Assembly (NCBI GenBank): GCA_902729315.2
Contig: LR746264.1
Span: 64,501-128,500, forward strand
Reading direction: 5' to 3'
Length of the DNA: 64,000 nucleotides
DNA from: Spirodela intermedia
Taxonomy: Eukaryota; Streptophyta; Magnoliopsida; Alismatales; Araceae
Shown: piece by piece, positions 26,701 to 37,700 of the stretch
Layout: every line of letters starts with the position of its first letter
Position numbering within the stretch: position 1 is the first letter of the stretch
Made by a program: the position numbers and the translations under genes
Notes under the pieces: model-generated
Seen by the model: the letters and a program-made list of their open reading frames with translations, nothing else
Told to the model about the DNA's origin: nothing
Database searches by the model: none

Positions 26701-29223
26701 CATCTACTTGATGTGCATTTTACGAGATCTTTCTACAAGCATATTCTTGGTGTAAAAGTGACGTACCTAGACATTGAAGCTGTTGACCCTGATTACTTCA
26801 AAAACCTAAAGTGGATGCTTGAGGTATTATGTTCAGTTGTCTCAAGCACATTCTTTCTAACTTCTCCATTTTGTTTGGCTGACTTGATTCTCTTTTCCTT
26901 TGTAGAACGATATAAATGATGTTTTAGATCTTACTTTCAGCATGGATGCTGATGAAGAGAAGCTGATTTTGTATGAGCGTGCCGAGGTAATTCAACTTGT
27001 GTTAACTAGGTCACATTTTCTTCATTTTTTCATCGTGTTTCCTCATTGGAGGATAGGAGGAATTATTGTAGGATTTATGTGAATGAGTCTAACTAGTTCT
27101 TTTGTATTTTTCGGCCATGATGAGAAATGTTTCTCACATTATTTGTCGGGTCAAGCGTAATAGGAGGTTTCATTCCTTAAATACCACTGGCAGCAACTTA
27201 CTTATTTTATAACTAAAACTGAGTGGCTGATGTTGAAACACGTCAATATGCAAGCTAGCACTAGATCATTATGTTTTTTGTAGCAAACTCTTTGTCAGCT
27301 TCTTTTTTTTCCGCAACTATGTATTGATAGCTATCGATCTCAGTTTGTCAACTGATGCATTGGGTGTGAGTGAATAAATGGTTTGTCAGCCATCAGAGCT
27401 TTTATGGTCAGGCAGCTGAAATTCTTCTAGTTTGGTCGACTTTGGATTGAGATTCAATGTGTTTTATTAATCAACTGTGGATCGTATTGCCCATATTTCA
27501 ATGTGAGATCCTGATTCAGATTATACATTTAAGACCAAAAAGCGTTATAGAAAGGGGGTCACATGAATCGTCAATGTATATTTTTTTCATTCGTGTTTAA
27601 ATTTTCTGAAGTGAAGTCACGAATTTTCTACCGAAAAATGTCTAGATTTTCTTTTTTTATTACTACTCCAGATTGACAACTTTAGAAAAATGACAATCAC
27701 ACCTGTATCTTATCGACCGTTTAGAATGTTTTTCTCAGCATCTAAAGATTAACTAGTTGGGAGGCCCGTTCATCGTCTCCTAAACATACTCTTCACAGAC
27801 GGATGATGCCAGCTCCTCATAACATTGGTTTTGATGTAGGAAATGTGAATTTCAAACCTAGGAAGGAAGTAGGTGACATATCACAGCATTAATTTCCGTC
27901 CGTGCCATTGTTTTGATGATTATTTTGGTTGGTGTTGTTGCTTAGTTTGTCTGATCTTATATTTAAATATCCCGCAGGTTACTGATTATGAGTTGATTCC
28001 TGGAGGAAGAAATATCAGGGTGACTGAAGAAAATAAGCACGAATATGTTGATCTTGTTGCCGAACATCGCCTCACCACTGCTATTCGTCCTCAAATAAAT
28101 GCATTTATGGAGGGATTCAATGACTTAATTCCAAAGGATTTGATATCAATTTTTAATGACAAGGAGCTGGAGCTATTGATAAGTGGACTTCCCGATATTG
28201 ACTGTTAGTCCCGGATTACTTTAGAATCTCTTATGATAATATTTAGGCGATTTTATTTCGTCATGTTCGTTTAAAATGTTCCATGTTGATGCAGTGGATG
28301 ACTTGCGGGCAAATACGGAGTACTCCGGGTACAACAATGTTTCTCCTGTGATACAGTGGTTCTGGGAGGTGGTTCAAGGCTTCAGCAAGGAGGACAAAGC
28401 TCGACTTCTGCAATTTGTCACGGGCACCTCAAAGGTTTGGCGACTGAAATTTACAACGCTGAGTTTTCTTCTCTGTTGTGTGGTATTGGTGTTTCAAACT
28501 ATGCATGTGCACAAGTCCGCAGTTTCTGTCGTTACTATCTCTAGAGTAGCAAGAGTTCTGAATTTTCAGGCTGGTGATAAATGTCTGAAATTTATTATTT
28601 GCATCTAGATTGAAATGTTCGAAATCTCCGAGTCATTTAGTTCACATTGGAAACAAGAGTGGTATTTGGTTAGATGCAGGTGTATTGTGCATCTGTCCTC
28701 CTCCTGTATGCTCGCCCACACACTTTGTTTGTGGAGTGGGCGGGTCCATGCCTCTGTCCTGACGGAATAAGGTCTCTGTTCGTGTCCCAAGTAGGGAGAA
28801 TGGGTGGTCGATGATGATATATGACTAGGGAGAATATGAGCATTTTTGGTGTCTTTTATGGCCTCTTTTTGTCGAAATCTATGGGGTTTCTTTTTATCCC
28901 CGGGGCCAATTTTGCAGGTACCCCTGGAAGGTTTCAGTGCGCTGCAAGGAATTTCTGGTCCTCAGAGATTTCAGATACACAAGGCATATGGGAGTACGAG
29001 TCACCTTCCTTCGGCACATACATGGTAACTTTCTACACTCGGACTCCGCTTTTCTCCCTCATCTCCTCCTTGAGTCCCGGCTCCCTTCTCCTGGCCTGAT
29101 GTTGTTGCTTTGGATTGCAGCTTCAACCAGCTGGACATGCCCGAGTACACCTCCAAGGGACAGCTGCAGGAGAGGCTACTTCTTGCCATTCACGAGGCCA
29201 ACGAGGGATTCGGCTTCGGTTAG
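11703..29223 (+). CDS. UPL1: Giant HECT E3 ubiquitin ligase, UPL1/UPL2 type (3655 aa)
   Basis: Sixteen exons: 11703-11804, 14227-14322, 14405-14608, 14698-21250, 21333-22399, 22521-22820, 22900-23107, 23230-23486, 23571-23833, 25470-26583, 26677-26823, 26906-26986, 27978-28203, 28295-28434, 28918-29024 and 29121-29223 (10,968 nt). It carries ubiquitin from an E2 on a HECT cysteine to substrates. The N-terminal armadillo-like DUF908/DUF913 region begins [17 protein letters not shown] (~1304-1345, [20 protein letters not shown]) and a UIM ([11 protein letters not shown]) follow, then a Lys-rich patch, an acidic Asp/Glu tract (~2153-2235), UBM-like repeats ([37 protein letters not shown]) and the HECT domain (~3290-3655). 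The active-site Cys is residue 3622 in [16 protein letters not shown], and the end is GFGFG. Length equals that usual for UPL1/UPL2. Exon 4 alone is 6.55 kb. UPL1 versus UPL2 cannot be decided. Confidence 0.93.
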
Positions 29224-29433
29224 AGGGGGCCGACATGTTTGCGTCGGGCTACTGTGTAGATATTTGTCCTGGCGTCCGGTTGGGGGGCGGGCGAGGGGCT
29301 CTGATTGAATGAGTGATTCAAAACTAGACGACGAACAGGAGTATATTTGCTGTACAGTTTCTTCTGCTCTCTCTCTCTCTTCAAATGCACCTGGGCAGTT
29401 TTGTTTTCGCCTGCCAAATTTGAGGCATGTGCC

Positions 29434-29436
<3 letters not shown>

Positions 29437-29469
<33 letters not shown>
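29437..29469. repeat. (CT)n microsatellite after UPL
   Basis: Perfect CT run about 215 bp after the UPL stop codon, probably within or near the 3' UTR. Confidence 0.9.
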
Positions 29470-29471
<2 letters not shown>

Positions 29472-30458
29472 GTCCCTGTGCAGACGCCGCGAGAATCGTG
29501 CCATGTGTGTGCGCTTCTATCTTGCGGTCGTCCAGAGGGGGTAATTGTTAGGAAATCTCTACGCGGTCAGAGCCCCGGGCTCGGGGTCCGACTCGTAGGA
29601 TTGATCGTTCGCCGGAGTGGTTCGGTGCAGGGGCGCGTGGGAACGCAAGCAAGCAGCTTTCCCACGCTCCCGCCGAGTATCCGCGTGCGGGTGGTATCTC
29701 CCTGTTTCCATCGCGTCCTTCTGTATCTTGTTCTTGAAGCCGCCGCTTTTATTGATGCAGCAGGTGTACTGTTTTGTGGGGAGGGGGGGGGACTACTCAT
29801 GCCCCGACAGAGACGGCGGGGGAGCGATAGAAACGGCCGGCAGAAGCGTCCACCGCCGGGAGCGAGATTCGCGAGGGTCCCCGGTGCGGGTGTCGTACTT
29901 GTCTTTCCGGCGAAGACCAGCTGTGGCGCCGGGATTTCTGGGGCCGTCGGGAGGCGGGAGAGCACGTGAGAACCGAGGGCATCGCAACGGTCTTCTTGAT
30001 GTCTTGATGAGAGAGAGAGGAGAGGAGGGAGGGAGAAGAGCGTTCGTTCATCATCCAGGGGGGCTGCAAGCAGGACAGAGGGGAGGGGGGTTGGTCTTGT
30101 TGGACCAACCATCACGGGAATCCGGACACGGCCCACCCCTACCCCTCACGAGCCGAGGAGAAGACAGAGACCCCCCCCCCCCGCCGCCGCCCCCAACTGG
30201 ATTCTAGCTGGACGGATGGATGGATCCCCGCCGGAACACCACCATCCTTTTCGCATTGCATGCATGCACCTTTATTGATTGTCTCTCCCTCCCCTGCGGG
30301 GCAGGGACGAGGCGGAGAAGACGGGCCATCCGCCCCTCCTCTCACGGCCACGACCACGAACGACGACGCCAAAGGGCAAGGTGTAAGGGGTGAGAGGTGG
30401 TGAGCATCGATCGCCTTCGCCTTCTGCTGTATCTCCAGTGCAGTGCAGAGCCGTTCTG

Positions 30459-30497
30459 ACTGACTGACTGACTCAGTGACTGACGGACTGACTGACT
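30459..30497. repeat. Imperfect (GACT)n tetranucleotide repeat
   Basis: The unit GACT/ACTG is repeated about nine times with single-base interruptions (…ctcagtgactgacgg…). Confidence 0.85.
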
Positions 30498-30856
30498 CTC
30501 TGTGTGAGTGTGTCTGTCCATGTTCATGTGTTGGAGAGGGGGGAGGACCTCGTCGTATTAGGTTCGGATAGGGTGACGTGATTCCCGCATGTCCTTCCCT
30601 CCCTCTTTCTGTGCGTTCACTCACTCCTACTACCCCGGGCTGTGCCCCATGCTCCACCCGGACGCGCGTCAACCCATCGGACACCGTGACCAGAGCCGGA
30701 GTGGAGTGGCTCCGCCCTCAGTGGCAGGTATGCCGTCTGGGCTGTGCGACGCGCTTCCTAGACATGCGACCTCCTTACATCATCCTCGGCGGCATCCATC
30801 GATCCATGATACCTGCAGGGCAATGAAGGCGCGGGAGCATATGGTGGGACTCGCTT

Positions 30857-30882
<26 letters not shown>
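30857..30882. repeat. (GA)n microsatellite
   Basis: Perfect GA run, about 745 bp upstream of the Dof start codon. Confidence 0.9.
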
Positions 30883-30887
<5 letters not shown>

Positions 30888-31358
30888 CTTCCAAGGGTGG
30901 GTGGGGGTGCCCTAAGCTGCGTAGGTTCGGTCGAGACTGTCTCGCTTGACGAAGCCTCGTCATCGGGGGCTTCATCAAGACCCTGAATTACCATGGGACG
31001 TACGTGTTCACGGTCTTCTCTGGTCATGGGGAAGCCGTCGAGAGTGCGATGATATCATCCTACGCATGAACCGCTGGATGCTTACTGCCGCCTCCATCAG
31101 ACATGGACAAAGAACGGGAGCAACAACCACATCCATCCGTTTCAGTCTCTGTTTCGTGGATTGTGTCAGATATATCTCTTTTCCTTGTCCCCTCTCGTTC
31201 CCTCCCTCTCTCACCTCATCTCTTTCGCCCTCTCCCAGTCGGTCGTTTCCGGCTTCTCTTGCAACATACTGAAGAGGACGGAAGGGTAGATTTTGATTGT
31301 CTAGATTATTTCTTGTTTTAGGAAATCTAGGGGCCGTCTTCACGGCCATCTCCATTGG

Positions 31359-31360
<2 letters not shown>

Positions 31361-31392
<32 letters not shown>
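31361..31392. repeat. (CT)n microsatellite upstream of Dof
   Basis: Perfect CT run 235-266 bp before the Dof start codon, in a pyrimidine-rich stretch that is a likely leader or core-promoter region. Confidence 0.9.
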
Positions 31393-31395
<3 letters not shown>

Positions 31396-31626
31396 GCCAC
31401 AACTTGAAGGCAATCACAGGCAGCCATCAACGTCCTCGCCATGCATGAGAGCATTCAATTGGGCTCCTCCACCCCCCTTGCCTCTCTCCCAGGAAACCTC
31501 ATATTGCACTAACAGCGACAACCCGGGTTCTCCCTCCTACCATCATCTGAATCCCACGCCTCTCCGTCGAGTGTATCAGCGTAGGAGGAGGGAGGGGTGT
31601 GGAGAGGGAAAGAGGGAGCACAGCAG

Positions 31627-32655
31627 ATGGCCTCGTTCCCGGCGGATGACCTCCAAGGGAACAAGACAAGAGCTGGGAGCGGGGGAGGGGAGGGGCCGGT
31701 GAGGCCACCGGAGCAGGGACTGAAGTGCCCTCGGTGCGATTCTCCCAACACCAAGTTCTGCTATTACAACAACTATAGCCTAGCACAGCCCCGCTACTTC
31801 TGCAAGACCTGCCGTCGCTACTGGACCAAGGGCGGCGCCCTCCGCAACGTCCCTGTAGGTGGTGGATGCCGGAAGACAAAGAAGTCCAAGTCGTCCTCAA
31901 TACCTGCCACCTCCTCCTCCGGCGCAGCTCGGGAGCACAGGTTCCTCCAGGGGCTCTCCTCCGTCATGGATTTCCATCTGCCCAGCGGGCTGAACCACAC
32001 CCCTTCTGGCCCGGGGATATTCAACATGATCGCAGCCGACGGTGGCGCCGGCAATCATCTCATCTCCTATGGGGACCTCTCATGCTCCAACGCCGCCGCC
32101 CTCCCATCGGAAGCCGCAGGTGCAATTGCTTCTCCTCTAATCGGTTTCAAGTACCCGATCCAGTTGGCGGCACCGCATTTTACAGGCATGGATCTAGTAC
32201 TAGGGAATGGTGGGGAGGCCACCACGACGCCGATTAAGGGCGGCGACCTGGCAGCCTCCATCGAGTCGCTGAGCTCCATCAACCAGGGCTTGCACTGGAA
32301 GCTGCAGCAGCAGAGGCTGGCCTCGTTCTTCGGAGGGGAGGATCTCCACCACCACCCCTACCAAGGCAAGGGGATCACCGACAATACCCATGCTCTTCTC
32401 GAAGTCCCCAATCGACCGATCACGTCCTGTCCGATGACCACAGTGAGTTCGAGAGAAAAGGATTCCACGATAGGTAGTACCACGGGATGGTTCCTGGAGA
32501 ACTCGGGTGGCTACACAGCCTCCACCGCAGCCGACCACCGAGGCAACGTCAACAACGTCGGCGTCAGCGCCGGCAACAACGCCGCCGGCAACAGCTGGAA
32601 TGGTATTCAGACTTGGAGCGGCATGCATCATCTTCCGTTCAGCGCCCTGCCATGA
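31627..32655 (+). CDS. Dof zinc-finger transcription factor (342 aa, single exon)
   Basis: A plant-specific DNA-binding factor that recognises AAAG cores. The Dof finger spans about residues 32-88 with the full CX2CX21CX2C set: C34 and C37 in [20 protein letters not shown]59 and C62 in [19 protein letters not shown], then the basic [14 protein letters not shown]. The rest is Ser/Gly/Asn-rich and ends in [20 protein letters not shown]; a C-terminal Trp-containing segment like this often serves activation in Dof proteins. The frame is open from an upstream GTG at 31597, but the first ATG at 31627 ([10 protein letters not shown]) is the natural start. No intron is needed. The finger resembles Dofs with the [15 protein letters not shown] signature. 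The exact subfamily is not assigned. Confidence 0.95.
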   Translation: MASFPADDLQGNKTRAGSGGGEGPVRPPEQGLKCPRCDSPNTKFCYYNNYSLAQPRYFCKTCRRYWTKGGALRNVPVGGGCRKTKKSKSSSIPATSSSGAAREHRFLQGLSSVMDFHLPSGLNHTPSGPGIFNMIAADGGAGNHLISYGDLSCSNAAALPSEAAGAIASPLIGFKYPIQLAAPHFTGMDLVLGNGGEATTTPIKGGDLAASIESLSSINQGLHWKLQQQRLASFFGGEDLHHHPYQGKGITDNTHALLEVPNRPITSCPMTTVSSREKDSTIGSTTGWFLENSGGYTASTAADHRGNVNNVGVSAGNNAAGNSWNGIQTWSGMHHLPFSALP

Positions 32656-34433
32656 CGAGAATCGTCTCAAGAGGATCATCCGTAATTCTAGCCTTCAACA
32701 TAACCGTGCGTCCTGTCATCGAAATTCTTTCTTTTTTTCAAGCTTTTTTCCTAAAACAATTGTTCCTTCTTCCCTTCCCTCCAGTCGCATGTCCCTTTTT
32801 CTCTGATGTTTCCAGACGCTTGCTCTCTCTTCCCGCACCGATAGCGTGTGAACTTAGAAATTGAGAATTGAGCAAGGAGACAGGGAAGACGGAACATTTC
32901 CACCAGGAGATTGAACGACTGATGTGGTGTTGCAGTTGTTCTCTCGATCTCTCCTTTCTCCCTCCACAGCCCCCATCTTTACCGCCTCCTTCCTCACCTG
33001 TTAGATGATAATTCATCACTCTGCGCTTTTCGATTTCTGGAAGCCGAGAGCTACTGTTTTTGTTCATGGTAAGAATCAGAGGCGAGGCTTGTGCAGTTGA
33101 TACTGTCATCTCCTCGTTTCTCTTCTCCAGACAGATCGTACCTGACCAACTATTAGTGGATATCATCCACGTAACTCCATTAGTGGGTGCATAGGGCATC
33201 CCCTCTCTCACTCATGTTCTCGGGGTTTCACTTTATCTGCGTGTCTTCGTGCTCTGTATAATAATCTACAACTGATGTTTGTTGATGATTAGTGCCGCGC
33301 CATGATTGGCTGTGTTTCATGCTATGCATCCTCCGGAAAAAAAAGGTCAGAGATCCTCTCTCTCTCTCTCTCTATCTCTAAAGTGGGTCTAGACGTGGTC
33401 TCCTATGATCCTATCCAGGTTTATTGTTTATTCAGAAACAGTGGCCTATGGCTTCCCGCAATAATTTGGTTCGACGCAAGATGATTCCCCAGCCTGAAAA
33501 AGTGCTGCGAGTCTCAAAGGGTGATGAGCGCAGGGCTGACGGCATTTGAATGAATGCGCTGAGAGGGAGGGAGGGAGGGAGAGAGAGAGAGGAGAGGTGT
33601 TGTAGGCTTCTTAGGGTTTGCTCCGTTTGAGAGGTTGCTTCCATTCACTTTTCAGTTGGGGGAGAGAGCAGCGGCACCTTCCACCGGAGACAAATCTGCT
33701 TTTCGCTTCTATATGGAGGGAGGAGGTGAGGGGCTCCATATCGTGAAATTGTACTCTCTCTCTCTAGATATCTAGATATCTATAAATACCCCATATCTCG
33801 ATGTGTGTGAGAGCGCATGTTGGGACGCAGACGAGTGCCGTTGCACCATACCATCCTTTACTGCAGTCACTGGCGAAGTTAAACCGTACAGATGGGCGTC
33901 TTGCACAGCAGAGAGCGCCCACCTCTTCTTTGAAAACCCATTAAGACCTCTTCTTCCCGCTTTTACGCAGAACAGAAACCAGAAGACAGTGATTGCCAAC
34001 AGCTAGATCTCCGGCGGCTCTTCTTGGGTTCACCGTTGAAGAAGAGCCAAGCCATCGGGTTAATTGTTCCAGCAGTCGCCGCTCCGCTCCCTGCCGCCGT
34101 TAGACGATTGTCCTGATGGAACCCGGACTGAAGCAGACTGTCATCACCTTGAGGGTGTAAGAAGGACGGAAAGAAAAGGAGAGTTCTGTGACCTTGTCAG
34201 TGACGACCAGCTAGCTGTCCACGCCGTCACTGGGTTAAGTCCGGACACTTTTTTTTTTTCGCGCATGCAGCTGGATTACGCCGTCTTCTCCTTCTGAGCA
34301 CCCCCACTCGGAGGAAAGTTCTTCTTTTCACGGTCGTTAGAAGGCGACTCGGGCTGGCAGCATGCTTCAGAGAATGCGTCTCAGAGGACCCCTGGGGGTT
34401 GAAGGCTGCTCTCAACGGCTAGAAGAGGCTGGA

Positions 34434-34470
<37 letters not shown>

Positions 34471-34770
34471 ATCCGTTCCTCCACAACACCCCCCTCGGCG
34501 CAGAAGCTGAAGGGAAGAGAAGACTATCATCAGCAGTCAGCTTGAAGGAATTAGGCTGATATTGTCTCGACACCCACACGCTTCAGTGCACCACTACTTT
34601 CCCTTCGAGAGAGAGAGAGGCAGAGACAGAGAGCTAGAGGACCTTCCCCTCTGATGATTTGTAAGAAGTTCTTACAATCTCAATTTAAACCAAAGCGCCA
34701 GCCCGCGTAGGCTGCTGCAACATCAAAAGGAAGAAATTGCACGCAGAACAGAATAACGCGTGGCCTGTTG
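32656..34770. other. Convergent intergenic region between Dof and kinesin genes
   Basis: Tail-to-tail spacer holding both 3' UTRs. It contains CT runs near 33356-33380 and 34434-34470, a GGGA-rich tract near 33563-33592, and an ATATCTAGATATC palindromic patch near 33767. No gene was recognised. Confidence 0.5.
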
Positions 34771-37700
34771 CTATCTTGACCACACCCTCGTCGCCCTCTC
34801 TCTCTCTTTGCCCACCGCAGAAGCGCGTCTTTGCTCTTTATTGAGTACGACGGCATGAGTGACCAGCCGTTGTTGAGTTGAGACCACCCTCGACGTTGCG
34901 GCGGTCCTCGTTACTCTGCCGTACACCTTGGACGAGTCAATAGTCTTCCTGAGCCGACCCGCTTCACTTAGGGCCGTAGTCTTCCTCTCCTTGAAGCCAT
35001 TTGATGAAATGCTGTTCTCCATCTCCCCGCCATCCAACCCACTTCTTTCGCGTCTCCTCTTGACCTCCTGAAGGGAGTCCATCCCCTTGAGCAGAATAGA
35101 CTCCTGGTGGATCGTAACTGGCCTGTTGATCGCGTTCGAGCTCCTTAGGATACGGGGGTTAATGTCACCGCCTGTGGATCCATCATCAGCCTTCGGAGCT
35201 TCTTTCCTCTCGGCCGGGGTGGCGGCAAGCCCTGGCATGCCAGATGACAGCGGAGATGATAATAACAACATGGGTTCTGGATGCTCCCCCTTTGGTTCGT
35301 AATCCTCAACATCTTTCATCTGCTAAGTTGTGCTCACAGGTCATCCATCTGCCAGGTCTCTTTAAGGGAGGAAAAAGAGAACGGCAGCGTTGTTTAACAA
35401 AATTACCATATGTTCAATGTTCTCCGTCGATTGCGTGTGTCGCCTGTCTTTAAGTCTCCACTGAAGCTCCTTGATCTGCATGTTGTGAAAAGAACCGGTC
35501 AATGCACACCAAACTACCGGGCACATCAGGACAAGAAAGGAGGGTAGAACACCAACCTTTTGTTCAAGAAATGATTCGTGGCTTTGCTTCTCTTTGAGTC
35601 TGTACTCGAGCTCCTTCACCTATTTATGTAAAAGAATGACCCGTTTATCGTGAGTGCTGAACAGGAAACTTCCTGAGAAGAACAAGCACGCATGGAGTTT
35701 TTCTTTCGAAGGATTCGCCACCTTGTACAGGGCCGAGTGTTGTTGCTCTTTCAACTTATACTCCAACTCTTTAATCTGAATTCAAACATAGATATATCTA
35801 GTCAGTTCTGAATGAACGAGCCGAGCCATCTCAATGCTGGGTGCACTGCACTGCTTGCAGCTAACCTTTTGTTGCAGACTCATGCAAGCCTCCTCCTTTG
35901 CCTTCAATGCCTCCGAAACTTGGAACTGTTGCCTATCTGATAAGCTTTGCAAGTCTGCCTTCGATTGAAGTTGCCCTTCAAGTTCCTTCAGCTGCAGTAA
36001 GTAGAATAAAATCTTCAGAAACGTCACACTCTAAGTTACAAAACATAAGCAGTAGTATAGGAATAATGTTTCCTAAGTCGCACCTTTTCCTGTAGGCTTC
36101 TGCAAAGTTGATCTCTGTTTCTGATTTTACTCTCCAGATTTTGATAGGTCTCTTCCATTTTCCTGAGGGATTCTTCTTTTGATCGGCACTCTTGCTTGGC
36201 TTTATCTAGCTTCAGAACAAAGACGCACAAGCAAGCAGGGTCAATTTTTGCACAAACACCCAGCGGACTAATGGATATTATTGGGAAAAACGAGAGCTGA
36301 AAACTTTTTAAATAAGAAAAAAAATTCAGACAGAAGATTCATTCACAGAACAGGCTTGAACCCTTACCATTTGTTTGGTCTTTTGTAGTTCCCCCGTGTC
36401 TATTTGCTTCTTTGCAGGACCTAACTCTACCCCTCGTACTCGGGTAGCAAAATTTAATGAACTTAAGGTCTCACCGTAGTCATTCTCAGAGGGGCTGATT
36501 TGTACGAGCATCAGCACCTTTGAGTCACCGCCTGTTGTGCCAATAGAAAGCAGAGTTTTAGCGAATAAATGTACGTTGGGCCAAGAGGACAGACGAAGAC
36601 ACCGAATTTCAGCGCAAAAGAATCTGCGGTTTCGATGGAGTACATCTGGGTCGAGAAGCAGCACAAAAGATAATTGATTACCTAACGAATCTTGTAGTAA
36701 ATGGGTCAACTTCGAATTCCTGCAGTGCCATCCAACAATGAGAGCATAAACATGCGGAATACAGAACACTTTAAGGCGCCACGGGACGGTAAAGTATTGT
36801 AGTTGGCCTCAAACCTGTATGGGATGTGGCTGCTTTTGTTGGCAAGAGCAGAGATGACGTCTCCGAGAGCTGAAAGGGACCTGTTGATGTTCTGAGCTTC
36901 CTTCAGCCTCTCCCCTTGGACATCTGTCTTTGCAAGCCTCTCGCTTCCAGCCAAATCGACGAGCCAAAGTTTGCTGTTGGTGCACTCTCCGTTCACCAAA
37001 TTCTTCGCCCTCACCATTATACAGAGCATACTGAAAATTTATAGGAAGATGCGGTACATTAGAACGAAGAATGCACATCCCTCTCTCTCTCTCTCTCCCC
37101 CCCCCCCACACACACACACACCCCCCCACCCTACCAGTGAGAACGACTGCTGTGCTCATTCACATTATTGGATCCAACGACACGTGCATTGCTGCCAACT
37201 TGTAGTACATCCCAGACCTCCTTTATGTTCTCCACCCTGGCCTCTACAATCCCAGGGACATGATGAGCACCCTCAGATGCCTGTCTCACCTTCAGGCTAA
37301 AGTAGACAAAGAATATCAGACTGTCAAGCGATTGCCTTCAAGGGTAAGAAAATTGTAGTTACACAGATTTAGCATCTACACTTATTATGATGGTTTCAAA
37401 AAAAAAAAATGATCTGTTAGGTGTACTTCTTTGATGATGGGGATGTTGCCAGCAAGTCCCTGATTTGCTCGTTATATACTTCGAGCACGCTAACGGTGAT
37501 GTTGTAGGAGAAAGCTTCTCTCTTCTCCCTTGCAACCTTGAATAGCTCCTCTAACGTTCTGTAGTTAACCCCCCTGTTCTGCTCTGTTCCTTCCATGGTG
37601 AAAGTCTTCCCCGTCCCAGTCTGCCCGTATGCAAAGATACACACATTGTAACCATCGAGGACTGACACCACCAATGGTGATGCATCAGCAAACACGTCCA

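Larger units (their letters stand above)
29224..31626. other. UPL 3' region and Dof upstream region, no gene recognised
   Basis: Contains the presumed 3' UTR of the ligase, then GC-rich low-complexity sequence with homopolymer G and C runs (29780-29792, 30170-30182), CT/GA microsatellites and a GACT repeat. Open frames of 181-196 aa on both strands (29617-30207 plus, 29567-30136 and 30139-30684 minus) mirror one another and lack domain features. A CATGCATGCA stretch, an RY-type seed-factor motif, occurs near 30258. Confidence 0.5.

Noticed and set aside
29567-30684. Long open frames of 180-196 aa on both strands after UPL
   Set aside because: They overlap each other on opposite strands in GC-rich low-complexity DNA and have Pro/Arg/Ser-biased content without motifs.
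31597-31626. Upstream GTG extension of the Dof frame
   Set aside because: Nuclear plant genes rarely start at GTG, and the ATG at 31627 gives a normal Dof N-terminus.
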